A stretch of DNA of 25,160 bases. Origin: an uncultured Micavibrio sp. (GTDB lineage Bacteria > Pseudomonadota > Alphaproteobacteria > Micavibrionales > UBA1664). The notes under the pieces were generated by a model that had not been told where the DNA came from, ran no database searches, and saw only the letters and a list, made by a program, of their open reading frames with translations. The stretch's first letter is position 1. Every line of letters starts with the position of its first letter. The translations under genes were made by a program, and so were the position numbers. The DNA lies in contig CALBME010000034.1 of the NCBI GenBank assembly GCA_937896295.1, positions 1 through 25,160 on the forward strand, in the 5' to 3' direction. Of the stretch, positions 15,424 to 22,770 are shown one piece after another.

Positions 15424-16386
15424 TCAGGAATCCGTCGATTTGGCGAAGGTGTTTTTATGCCGGTCATAGGCATCGACGATTTTACCGACCAGCTTGTGAC
15501 GCACCACGTCCTTGTTGCTAAACTTGATGATCGAAATTTCCGGCACGTCGCGCAGGATGGTGGCGGCTTCACGCAGTCCCGAAATCTGCCCGCTGGGCAG
15601 ATCGGTCTGGGTCGGGTCGCCCGTGATGATCATCTTCGAATTTTCACCAAGGCGCGTCAGCACCATTTTCATCTGCATCGATGTCGTATTTTGTGCTTCG
15701 TCGACCAGGATGACGGCATTGGCAAGCGTGCGTCCGCGCATGAACGCCAGCGGCGCAATTTCGATCGCGCCGGATTCAATGGCGCGCTCCACCCGTTCGG
15801 GCGGCAGCATATCGTACAGCGCATCGTAAAGTGGGCGCAGGTAAGGATCGACCTTGTCCTTCATGTCGCCCGGTAAAAAGCCAAGGCGTTCGCCCGCCTC
15901 GACCGCGGGGCGCGTCAGGATGATGCGGTCGATATTGCCGGCCTCAAGCTGTGCCGCGGCGTATGCGGTCGCAAGATATGTCTTGCCCGTACCGGCGGGG
16001 CCGACACCGAAAACCAGCTCGTGATTGTTGATTGCGCGGATATAGTCGCTCTGCGTGGTGGTCTTGGCGACGATGGTTTTTTTGCGCGTCGAAATGGATG
16101 ACAGCGCATTGTCGGATGCCGTGCCATGGCGGATCAGCGCGATGACATCGTCCTTGGAGAAATCGCGCTTGCGCGCAATATCCATCAGCGCCTTGATGAC
16201 GAGGCCCGTTTCCTGAACCTTCGGTGCAGGGCCGGTAATCTTGAACAGCGTGCTTTCGTCACGGATGACGACGCCGAATTCTTCTTCAAGTTCACGGATA
16301 TGGGTGTGGTGGGGGCCAGCCAGCATCTGAGCCAGCTTGGTGGTGCCAACGTCAACCGTAAGGGTCGTGTTTTTGCTTTTTGCCAC
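15424..16386 (-). CDS. ybeZ: PhoH family ATPase (YbeZ)
   Basis: PhoH proteins are ATPases with a helicase-like core; in E. coli YbeZ works with YbeY. The protein is 320 residues. The first ~110 residues contain a KH-like segment (D-E-S-T-L-F-K-I-T-G-P). The ATPase domain follows with Walker A G-P-A-G-T-G-K-T at about 129-136, Walker B I-L-V-D-E-A-Q-N near 230, and T-G-D-P-T-Q-T-D-L. The start codon is a GTG at 16386 (MAKSKN); no ATG lies upstream in the same frame near enough, and the ribosome site is weak. Because the preceding gene ends 44 bases away, they are probably one transcript. Confidence 0.94.
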   Translation of the reverse strand: MAKSKNTTLTVDVGTTKLAQMLAGPHHTHIRELEEEFGVVIRDESTLFKITGPAPKVQETGLVIKALMDIARKRDFSKDDVIALIRHGTASDNALSSISTRKKTIVAKTTTQSDYIRAINNHELVFGVGPAGTGKTYLATAYAAAQLEAGNIDRIILTRPAVEAGERLGFLPGDMKDKVDPYLRPLYDALYDMLPPERVERAIESGAIEIAPLAFMRGRTLANAVILVDEAQNTTSMQMKMVLTRLGENSKMIITGDPTQTDLPSGQISGLREAATILRDVPEISIIKFSNKDVVRHKLVGKIVDAYDRHKNTFAKSTDS

Positions 16387-16430
16387 TATGATTAACTATA
16401 CCAGAAAAGACGTTGAAAAGACAGGGTAAA

Positions 16431-16856
16431 CTAGGGGCCTGAAGGGGCGGATTTCTGCCCTTCCTGCGTTTCTTCTATCCATATCGCCCGCGATGGCCCA
16501 AGGGCAATAGGCGTTTCGAAATATTCGATACGCCCGGCGGCGGCAAAACGCTCGATCAGGCTGCCGGAATCCCGCGCCCGGTATTTCTCAGGGTTCAGCG
16601 ACCACGTGATGTGATAGGGGCGCCCGTCCGCGCGCAAGGCGTCGCCGTCCACCGAAACCACCATCGCTTCCAGCCCGTCCCCGCTGTCGGCGCGGCCCAC
16701 AATGCTGATGTCCTGCGCCTGCGGCATGGTATCGGGTTGATGCAGGCTGATGGTGACATGGTCCGCCTTGATGTCCGCATAACGCGGCGGAAATTGTTCC
16801 AGCAGGCGCATACGCATCGTCTTATCCAGCGGATATTCCAGATGCGCGGAGCCCAT
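16431..16856 (-). CDS. Possible 2H phosphoesterase between miaB and phoH
   Basis: This is a 141-residue cytoplasmic protein with no family I can name with certainty. It has two H-x-T motifs, H-V-T-I (33-36) and H-I-T-W (82-85), each at the end of a probable strand. Between them is a hydrophobic strand leading into V-S-V-D-G. Paired H-x-T motifs define the 2H superfamily (LigT/ThpR, tRNA-ligase cyclic phosphodiesterase domains), which opens 2',3'-cyclic phosphates on RNA. The 49-residue spacing is shorter than in LigT (about 80) and closer to plant/fungal tRNA-ligase domains. The ATG at 16856 overlaps the miaB stop in TGATG; a GTG at 16859 is the alternative. It sits among tRNA and rRNA maturation genes. 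Function is inferred only from motif and context. Confidence 0.6.
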   Translation of the reverse strand: MGSAHLEYPLDKTMRMRLLEQFPPRYADIKADHVTISLHQPDTMPQAQDISIVGRADSGDGLEAMVVSVDGDALRADGRPYHITWSLNPEKYRARDSGSLIERFAAAGRIEYFETPIALGPSRAIWIEETQEGQKSAPSGP

Positions 16857-18181
16857 CACGCGGTCTCAAGCATTTTGATTTCCCCGGACAGGGAATTCAT
16901 GTTCGCGTCCGTAATGTCGACATCAATGATATGTCCGCTGCTGCGGGCAGGGGCCATGACGTGAATGCCCTGATTGTAAGGCGTGCGTCCATACATCTGG
17001 CCGGGGCGATTGGTCGGATTCTCGATCAGGATGGGCAGGCGCTTGCCGATCAGCGAACGGTTGAATTGCAGGCGTTGTTCATTCAGCAATGCCTGCAGGC
17101 GCGCAAGGCGCTCTGATGCGATTTCGTCGCGCACAAGGCCGCCCATCACCGCCGCCGGTGTGCCGGGGCGTGCCGAATATTTGAATGAATAGGCGCTGGC
17201 GTAATGCACGCGGCGCACCAGCTCCATGGTTTCTTCAAAATGCGCATCGCTCTCGCCCGGAAAACCGACGATGAAATCCGATGAAAAGGCGATATCGGGG
17301 CGTAAGGCTTTCAGCCGGTCGATGATGGCGATGTAATCCGCTGCCGTATGCTTGCGGTTCATCGTTTTCAGGATGGCGTCGGAACCCGATTGAATCGGCA
17401 GGTGCAGGAACGGCATGACCTTGGGCAGGGCGTGCGCGTCGAACAGGCGGTCATGCATGTCGCGCGGATGCGAGGTCATATAACGCAGCTGCTCGATGCC
17501 GTCGATATCCGACAGCGCGAACAGAAGGTCGCCAAGGGTTTCGTTTTTCTCGCCATGCCATGCATTGACGTTCTGGCCCAGAAGTGTGATGTCCTTCACG
17601 CCCTGGTCGCGCAGCTTTTTGGCCTCTTCAACGATGGATTCAATATTGCGTGAATATTCCGCCCCGCGCGTATAGGGAACGACGCAGAAGGTGCAGAACT
17701 TGTCGCAACCCTCCTGAATGGACAGAAAGGCGGCTGCGCCCTTCGCTTCGGGCGCGGGCATGTGATCGAATTTGCTCTCGGGCGGGAAATCGGTGTTGAT
17801 GACGCGGCGCGCTCCGGCCTGGATCATCATTTCGGGCAGCATGTGATACGTCTGCGGCCCGAACACCATGTCCACGTAAGGCGCGCGTTCGGCGATCAGT
17901 TCGCCCTCCGCCTGCGCGACACACCCGGCGACCGCGATGATCATTTTCTCGCCCTTGGCGGCCATGCGCTCTTTGCGTTCGCGGATACGTCCAAGGTCCG
18001 AGAAAACCTTCTCAGTCGCCTTTTCCCGGATATGGCAGGTGTTAAGGACCACCATGTCCGCGCCCTCGGCGCTGTCCACCTGTTCATACCCAAGGGGTTT
18101 CAGGACATCCGCCATGCGGCGGCTGTCATACTCGTTCATCTGGCATCCCCAGGTTTTGATGAACAGCTTTTTGGCGGTCAT
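16856..18181 (-). CDS. miaB: tRNA-2-methylthio-N6-isopentenyladenosine-37 methylthiotransferase MiaB
   Basis: MiaB is a radical-SAM enzyme with two 4Fe-4S clusters that adds a methylthio group to i6A37 of tRNA. The 441-residue protein has the N-terminal cluster cysteines C13 (W-G-C-Q-M-N), C49 (N-T-C-H-I-R-E) and C87 (A-G-C-V-A-Q), the radical-SAM triad C159-x3-C163-x2-C166, and a C-terminal TRAM domain. The P-Y-T-R-G-A-E motif after the triad and S-S-D-F-I-V-G-F-P-G-E further on are typical. It is the first gene of the miaB-phoH-ybeY-ybeX-lnt run, and a promoter-like sequence lies upstream. Its stop overlaps the next start codon. Confidence 0.97.
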   Translation of the reverse strand: MTAKKLFIKTWGCQMNEYDSRRMADVLKPLGYEQVDSAEGADMVVLNTCHIREKATEKVFSDLGRIRERKERMAAKGEKMIIAVAGCVAQAEGELIAERAPYVDMVFGPQTYHMLPEMMIQAGARRVINTDFPPESKFDHMPAPEAKGAAAFLSIQEGCDKFCTFCVVPYTRGAEYSRNIESIVEEAKKLRDQGVKDITLLGQNVNAWHGEKNETLGDLLFALSDIDGIEQLRYMTSHPRDMHDRLFDAHALPKVMPFLHLPIQSGSDAILKTMNRKHTAADYIAIIDRLKALRPDIAFSSDFIVGFPGESDAHFEETMELVRRVHYASAYSFKYSARPGTPAAVMGGLVRDEIASERLARLQALLNEQRLQFNRSLIGKRLPILIENPTNRPGQMYGRTPYNQGIHVMAPARSSGHIIDVDITDANMNSLSGEIKMLETA

Positions 18182-18295
18182 GGGCCGAGTTTGTAGCGGT
18201 TTATGCAGGGGGAAATCAATGCGCCAGACGGGAAAGGGGACAAATTCATGCTGCCCTGCCGCAAAAGAAATGATGGCTTTTTGGGGGCATAATCA

Positions 18296-18323
18296 ATTTT
18301 ATGTTTGCGAAACCTTAGGTCAA
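18296..18323 (-). promoter_or_regulatory. Probable miaB promoter
   Basis: TTGACC (18323-18318) and TAAAAT (18301-18296), 16 bases apart on the minus strand, each match five of six consensus bases. They lie in the 147-base divergent gap, giving a miaB leader of about 105 bases. A perfect plus-strand TATAAT sits at 18332-18337, inside the start of the divergent gene. Confidence 0.5.
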
Positions 18324-18328
18324 TAATT

Positions 18329-18757
18329 ATGTATAATGATATGAGATCAGAATTCGCTGCCCAGTCCTCCGCCGTTTCCACCGCCTCTGCCGAAGGTCAG
18401 GTGGCTGAAAACGTGGTCGAAATGCCCCGTCATGCCACGGGTGCCGATATGGTCGCCGCCGAAACGACCCGTCATCTCGCTGGCGTGACCTCCGGCATTC
18501 TGGGCCTGTCCACGCTGGTGGCAAAGCACGGCCCCCTCAATCCGAGGGACCCTGCCGTGCGCGATCTTTGGGTTTCGACTGTCATGTCGTTCGAACAGGG
18601 AAAAATGCCCATGAACGCTCTGAACCAGATTGCGGATGTTTTCTGTGCCATTGGCGGCATGCATAAGGCCGTCTTCCAGGCCGAAATGATCCGGGCGCTG
18701 CAGGCCGAACGCGCCAAGGGCTGTGTTCCCGCCGCCCCTGCGGTCAAGGCACCCTGA
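18329..18757 (+). CDS. Hypothetical helical protein, divergent from miaB
   Basis: This is a 142-residue protein I do not recognise. It has an Ala/Ser-rich N-terminus and then two probable helical regions: H-L-A-G-V-T-S-G-I-L-G-L-S-T-L-V-A at about 50-67, and V-F-C-A-I-G-G-M-H-K-A-V-F-Q-A-E-M-I near 107-125. There is no signal peptide or clear membrane span and only two cysteines. I chose the ATG at 18329, with AGGT eight bases upstream; ATG 18341 is an alternative. A perfect TATAAT overlapping the first codons means transcription from it would start after the chosen ATG, so the true start may be later (next Met about 18422). Confidence 0.6.
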   Translation: MYNDMRSEFAAQSSAVSTASAEGQVAENVVEMPRHATGADMVAAETTRHLAGVTSGILGLSTLVAKHGPLNPRDPAVRDLWVSTVMSFEQGKMPMNALNQIADVFCAIGGMHKAVFQAEMIRALQAERAKGCVPAAPAVKAP

Positions 18758-18802
18758 TATTAGGTTGAGATTGGCCGGCAAACCGGCTACGCCTGACCGG
18801 CC

Positions 18803-19756
18803 ATGCCCGGAACACGTCACGTCATCCTTGCTCTGAATCCGCTGCTGCCGCCTGAAATGGCCCGGCTGGAGGAGCGCTTCAACGTCGTGCGCCTCTATAA
18901 CGAACCCGATCCCGAAGCCACGTTGCAGACGGTGCGCACCGACGTGGTCGGCATTGTCTCCGCCGCCACCGGCAAGGGTGTGCGCCGCACCCTGATGGAG
19001 GCGATGCCCAATCTGGAAATCATCAGCCAGTTCGGCGTCGGCACCGACAACATCGATCTTGAGGCGGCGTCCGAACGTAAAATCGCCGTCACCAACACGC
19101 CCGATGTCCTGACCGACGATACCGCCGACGTGGCCGTGTCGCTGGTGCTGGCGCTTAGCCGCCGCATCTGCGAGGCCGACATGTTCGTCCGCGTGGGCAA
19201 ATGGTCGTCCGGCGCGCGTTTTCCGCTGGGCGTTACGCTCAAAGGAAAAACCGCGGGCATCGTGGGGCTGGGACGCATCGGCAAGGCGATTGCCAAACGC
19301 CTTGTCGCGTTCGACATGCGCATCGCCTATCACGGCCGCAAGCAAAAGGCGGACCTGGCCTGGCCATACTACGCCGATCTCGAAAAACTGGCGGAAGTCT
19401 CGGACTATCTGATCTGCGCCGTCCCCGGCGGCCCGGACACCTATCACATGGTTAACGAACGCGTTCTCTCTGCGCTGGGGCCGAAGGGATATTTCGTCAA
19501 CATCGCGCGCGGCTCCATCGTCGATCAGGACACGCTGGTATCCGCCCTGACCAACCAGACCATCGCGGGCGCGGGGCTGGATGTCTATGCCAACGAACCG
19601 CAGGTGCCCGACGCCCTCAAGGGCATGGACAATGTGGTGCTGCTGCCCCATATCGGTTCTGCGACGGTCGAAACCCGCACCATCATGGGTGAAATCGTGC
19701 TTGCCAATCTCGAGGCGCATTTTTCCGGCAAGCCCCTGATAACGCCCGTTGTATGA
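18803..19756 (+). CDS. D-isomer-specific 2-hydroxyacid dehydrogenase
   Basis: This 317-residue NAD(P)-dependent oxidoreductase reduces 2-keto acids to D-2-hydroxyacids. The substrate domain is split around the nucleotide-binding fold, which has G-L-G-R-I-G at 155-160. Catalytic residues are Arg236 (N-I-A-R-G-S-I-V-D), Glu265 (N-E-P-Q-V-P) and His283 (L-P-H-I-G-S-A-T). F-G-V-G-T-D-N-I-D at 77-85 is the substrate-binding loop. The short length and the His/Arg/Glu contexts fit the hydroxypyruvate/glyoxylate reductase group, but the exact substrate cannot be read from sequence. An Arg-Lys-Gln just after the second strand suggests NADP(H) rather than NAD(H); this is inference. A small GCCGG/CCGGC hairpin lies in the 45-base gap before it, and no strong ribosome site is seen. 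Confidence 0.92.
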   Translation: MPGTRHVILALNPLLPPEMARLEERFNVVRLYNEPDPEATLQTVRTDVVGIVSAATGKGVRRTLMEAMPNLEIISQFGVGTDNIDLEAASERKIAVTNTPDVLTDDTADVAVSLVLALSRRICEADMFVRVGKWSSGARFPLGVTLKGKTAGIVGLGRIGKAIAKRLVAFDMRIAYHGRKQKADLAWPYYADLEKLAEVSDYLICAVPGGPDTYHMVNERVLSALGPKGYFVNIARGSIVDQDTLVSALTNQTIAGAGLDVYANEPQVPDALKGMDNVVLLPHIGSATVETRTIMGEIVLANLEAHFSGKPLITPVV

Positions 19757-19779
19757 CAAATTTCATGTAGAATGACCTC

Positions 19780-20286
19780 ATGCGCCTGATTCTCATTGCT
19801 CTTTTTCTGCTCGTTTCCACGCCCGCCATGGCGGCCCAGCAATGCTACTCGCTGGAACAGCTGGAGGCGGAGCAGGGTCTGCGTATTCATACCGAACTGA
19901 TGATCATCGCGCTGAACTGCCAGCATCTGGTCGATCCGTCCATTCAGCTGAACCACCAGTACGAACAGTTCACCAATAAGAACATCGGCCTCATCAAACG
20001 CTATGAAGATACCATGCGCGCCGTTTTCCGCGCCGAAGGCCGCCCCAACAGCGAAAGCGACCTGAACGATTTTCGCACCATGCTCGCCAACCGCATCGCG
20101 AACGAGGCCGTGCGCCTGCAACCCAACGTTTTCTGCCGTGCGTATTCCGGCCTGATCACCCAGGCCAACAACATGGACCAGCCGCATTTCCGCAAATGGG
20201 CACAGACCGTGTTTGCGGGCTATCCGCTGACCCATCCGATGTGCCCCGGCGTCACCCCGCCGACGCAGGCGGCCCCCGCGCACTAA
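19780..20286 (+). CDS. Secreted four-cysteine hypothetical protein
   Basis: This is a 168-residue exported protein of unknown function. Residues 1-19 are a signal peptide ending A-M-A-A. The mature part is mainly helical with four cysteines (22, 47, 119, 155), an even number that suggests two disulphide bonds in the periplasm, and a Pro/Ala-rich tail. It starts 23 bases after the dehydrogenase and is probably co-transcribed with it. The C-terminus A-A-P-A-H-stop recurs 117 bases later in the same frame, at the end of the following palindromic segment, so the 3' end of this gene may have been altered by an insertion. Confidence 0.7.
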   Translation: MRLILIALFLLVSTPAMAAQQCYSLEQLEAEQGLRIHTELMIIALNCQHLVDPSIQLNHQYEQFTNKNIGLIKRYEDTMRAVFRAEGRPNSESDLNDFRTMLANRIANEAVRLQPNVFCRAYSGLITQANNMDQPHFRKWAQTVFAGYPLTHPMCPGVTPPTQAAPAH

Positions 20287-20403
20287 CGTCTGAATGAACA
20301 AGGCCCGCAAGCGGGCCCGCGAGCTTATGCGAGCGAAGCCAAGGTTTTCGTAGAAAACCGCCCGGCGTTTGAGGGGCGCATAGACTCCGCTCCGGCGCAC
20401 TAA
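20278..20403 (+). repeat. In-frame palindromic segment bounded by a 9-bp direct repeat
   Basis: GCGCACTAA occurs at 20278-20286 (end and stop of the secreted gene) and again at 20395-20403, 117 bases apart, exactly 39 codons. Between the two stops the gene's frame has no stop codon and ends with the same Pro-Ala-His-stop. Two minus-strand frames are also open through it. Inside are palindromes at 20302-20317 (GGCCCG-CAAG-CGGGCC) and 20343-20359 (GGTTTTC-GTA-GAAAACC). The direct repeat is the length of a target-site duplication, but I find no terminal inverted repeats. No second copy is in this window. The rest of the gap, up to 20488, has a GGGG/CCCC stem and the symporter's ribosome site. 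Confidence 0.5.
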
Positions 20404-20488
20404 TAAGGGGATAAGTTCGCCCCGCTGCCTTGGCATGACACACATATAAGTGTCTCCTTTTCCCGTATTCATAATTCAGGGGGAAAAC

Positions 20489-21700
20489 ATGTTTGCCAAT
20501 CTCGACCAAAAAATTGACGCGGCCATCAAACCGCTTGCCGATTTCTGTCTCGATATCCTGTTTTTCCCCATCCCGGTGGGCGGTGGCACCACCATGCCGT
20601 TCATCGTCGGCTGGCTGCTGCTCGGTGTTTTGTTCTGCACGGTGTATTTCCGTCTTGTGAACCTGCGGCATTTCAAAGACGGCATGAAATTGCTCTGGCC
20701 GAAAAACAATGATCCCACGGCGCCCGGCTCCTACACCAATTATCAGGCGCTGGCGACCTGCCTGTCCGGGACGGTGGGGCTTGGCAATATCGCGGGCGTG
20801 GCAGTCGGTCTGTCCGCGGGCGGGCCGGGGGCGGCGGTGTGGCTGTGCCTCATGGGTTTTCTGGGCATGTCGGTCAAATTCGCGGAAGGTGTGCTGGGGT
20901 CAAAATATCGCACGGTGATTTCGACGGGCGAATATGTCGGCGGCCCCATGCACTATATTTCGCGTGGCTTTGCGGAAAAGGGCGGCCACTGGGTCAGGGC
21001 CGGGGCCATTCTCGCGGCCATCTATGCGGTCTGCACCATCGGCGGCAGTCTGGGCGGCGGCAACATGTTTCAATCCAACCAGACCTTCAAACAGTTTGTC
21101 GAGGTGACGGGCGCCGATGCCAGCTGGTGGGCCGACAAGGGCTGGCTGTTTGGCATTATCCTCGCGGGCCTGACCGGTGCGGTCATCTGGGGTGGCTTGA
21201 ATTCCATCGTCTCTGCCGCGTCCAAAATCACGCCGATCATGGGGCTCATATATGTCGCTGGCGGGCTGATCGTCGTCGGCGTCAATTTCGCGCATATCGG
21301 CGATGCCTTCAGCCTCATGTTCCGCGAGGCGTTTACACCACCGGCGGGCTACGGTGCATTCATGGGCGCGGTGGTGTGGGGCGTGCGCCGCGCCATTTTC
21401 TCGAACGAGGCGGGGCTGGGAACAGCAGGCCTGATGCACGCGGGTTCCAGGACGAACAATCCCGTGCCGGTGGGCTTCGTCGCCATGCTCGGCGCCGTCG
21501 GCGCACCGGGCATTCCCAGCGTCGGCATGCTGTCGATGGTGCTGGTGCTCGAATCGGTCGGCCTGCCCACCGAAGCCATCGCCATCCTGCTGCCCATCGA
21601 CCGCCTGCTCGATACCGTGCGCACGGCGGTCAATGTCGAAGGCGACATGGTCGGCAGCCTGGTCGTGCAGAAGCTGGCCGGCGACACGCCCAAAGGCTGA
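20489..21700 (+). CDS. Hybrid frame: AGCS symporter N-terminus joined to DAACS symporter C-terminus
   Basis: The frame encodes 403 residues from the ATG at 20489, with GGGGG seven bases upstream; it is open a little further upstream. Residues 1 to about 335 are a sodium:alanine symporter (AGCS) with several membrane helices, including G-T-V-G-L-G-N-I-A-G-V and the family motif F-S-N-E-A-G-L-G. From about residue 338 it becomes the end of a dicarboxylate/amino acid:cation (DAACS, GltP/DctA-like) symporter: G-A-P-G-I-P near 338-343, then V-G-L-P-T-E, D-R-L-L-D-T-V-R-T-A-V-N-V-E-G-D. The AGCS protein lacks its last third and the DAACS protein lacks all but its last ~65 residues, so neither transporter would work. 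The two families have different folds. All genes after it look betaproteobacterial, which points to an assembly join. Confidence 0.85.
   Translation: MFANLDQKIDAAIKPLADFCLDILFFPIPVGGGTTMPFIVGWLLLGVLFCTVYFRLVNLRHFKDGMKLLWPKNNDPTAPGSYTNYQALATCLSGTVGLGNIAGVAVGLSAGGPGAAVWLCLMGFLGMSVKFAEGVLGSKYRTVISTGEYVGGPMHYISRGFAEKGGHWVRAGAILAAIYAVCTIGGSLGGGNMFQSNQTFKQFVEVTGADASWWADKGWLFGIILAGLTGAVIWGGLNSIVSAASKITPIMGLIYVAGGLIVVGVNFAHIGDAFSLMFREAFTPPAGYGAFMGAVVWGVRRAIFSNEAGLGTAGLMHAGSRTNNPVPVGFVAMLGAVGAPGIPSVGMLSMVLVLESVGLPTEAIAILLPIDRLLDTVRTAVNVEGDMVGSLVVQKLAGDTPKG
21485..21505. other. Probable chimeric junction between two genomes
   Basis: The switch from AGCS to DAACS sequence falls within codons 333-339. 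The spot has a small GCGCC-GTC-GGCGC inverted repeat (21492-21504), which could have offered a short overlap or hairpin for mis-joining. The position is estimated from family motifs, accurate to perhaps ten bases. Confidence 0.75.
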
Positions 21701-21703
21701 CGC

Positions 21704-22138
21704 TCAGCGCTCCGGCACCTCGATACCCTTGCGCCGCAGCCACTGCTTGTCGAGTTCCCAGCGCACCTGCTCGATGCCTGGCTGGGCGAGCACGATGCCC
21801 TTGGCCTCGTCCTGCATCCGACCGAGCTGGTGCTCGACGGCAATGAAGGCCGGGTTGTTGGCATCCTTGACGTTGATGTCCGGGTAGAGCACGCCAAGCA
21901 TGCGGAAGGCCGGCACATCGAAGTTGCGCGGCGTGGTCATCACCGCCGTCTTGCCTTCCACCCGCAGCACCTGGAACTGGTAGGGGTAATCCTTCAGCTT
22001 CTGGCTGGCCTGCGTTTCGAGGATATGGTTCAACTCGCGGCTACGGGCGTCGGGACGGCGGATGACCCAGTCCAGCGCCACCAGCAGCGCCATGACGATC
22101 AATACCCATTGCCATGATTTGATGGCGCGAAAATTCAT
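21704..22138 (-). CDS. Membrane-anchored hypothetical protein
   Basis: This is a 144-residue protein of unknown function. Residues 9-24 form one hydrophobic segment (W-V-L-I-V-M-A-L-L-V-A-L) after a short basic start, so it is probably a single-pass inner membrane protein with the rest in the periplasm. The remainder is mixed alpha/beta with no cysteine and no catalytic motif I know; it reads V-L-R-V-E-G-K-T-A-V-M-T-T-P and ends in a basic segment. The start at 22138 has AAGGAG nearby. Its stop is 3 bases from the end of the hybrid symporter, to which it converges. It is divergent from the carbonic anhydrase gene. Confidence 0.75.
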   Translation of the reverse strand: MNFRAIKSWQWVLIVMALLVALDWVIRRPDARSRELNHILETQASQKLKDYPYQFQVLRVEGKTAVMTTPRNFDVPAFRMLGVLYPDINVKDANNPAFIAVEHQLGRMQDEAKGIVLAQPGIEQVRWELDKQWLRRKGIEVPER

Positions 22139-22244
22139 GTCGGCTCCTTGACGATGCCCCGCAGGCGGCTGTCAGCGTAACATGTATGGGTTTGCCCGGG
22201 CTCGATCGCCACGGCAAGCCAACCCGATACCCCAAGGAGACAAC

Positions 22245-22766
22245 ATGCCCCTGTTCAAACTTGGCGCCAAGACGCCGCAAGTCGGCGACAACGCCTGGGT
22301 CGCCCCCAACGCCACGGTGATCGGCGACGTGCGCCTCGGCAGGAATGCCTCGATCTGGTGGAATGCCACGCTGCGCGGCGACAACGACCCGATCCACATC
22401 GGCGACAACACCAATATCCAGGACGGTTCGGTGCTGCACACCGACGAAGGCGTGCCGATGCACATCGGCAACGATGTCACGGTCGGCCATCTGGTCATGC
22501 TGCACGGCTGCACCGTGGGCGATGGCAGCCTGATCGGCATCGGCTCGGTGATTCTCAACCGGGCAGTCATCGGCAAGGGCTGCATCGTCGGCGCCAATAC
22601 GCTGATTCCGGAAGGCAAGGTATTCCCGGATCGCTCGCTGATCGTCGGTTCGCCCGGCAAGGTGGTGCGCGAACTGAGCGACGAGGATGTCGCGCGCCTG
22701 AAGAAATCCGCCGAGCACTATGTCGACAATGCGGCACGCTACCGCGACTCGCTCGAACCCCTGTAA
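22245..22766 (+). CDS. Gamma-carbonic anhydrase family protein
   Basis: The 173-residue protein is a left-handed parallel beta-helix of hexapeptide repeats, recognised by its (I/V/L)-G-x-x-x-x periodicity throughout. The likely zinc ligands are His65 (V-L-H-T-D), His82 (V-G-H-L) and His87 (M-L-H-G-C), in the spacing of the YrdA/PaaY group. R-G-D near 44 and N-I-Q-D-G at about 57-61 are family features. Members may hydrate carbon dioxide, but many such proteins lack measured activity. The ATG at 22245 is set by AAGGAGA ten bases upstream; a longer frame from 22182 has no support. The next gene starts 4 bases after its stop. Confidence 0.92.
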   Translation: MPLFKLGAKTPQVGDNAWVAPNATVIGDVRLGRNASIWWNATLRGDNDPIHIGDNTNIQDGSVLHTDEGVPMHIGNDVTVGHLVMLHGCTVGDGSLIGIGSVILNRAVIGKGCIVGANTLIPEGKVFPDRSLIVGSPGKVVRELSDEDVARLKKSAEHYVDNAARYRDSLEPL

Positions 22767-22770
22767 GCCG

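Noticed and set aside
18347..19759. 470-codon minus-strand frame opposite the dehydrogenase and unknown gene
   Set aside because: The plus-strand dehydrogenase has all catalytic motifs; the antisense frame has none.
20430..20450. TTGGCA and TATAAG as a symporter promoter
   Set aside because: The spacing is only nine bases, too short for a sigma-70 promoter.
20839..21846. 335-codon frame overlapping the symporter in another plus frame
   Set aside because: Arg/His-rich out-of-frame translation. It crosses the junction and the convergent gene, and has no homology features.
22187..22225. Imperfect inverted repeat before the carbonic anhydrase gene
   Set aside because: The arms match only partly and there is no other sign of regulatory function.
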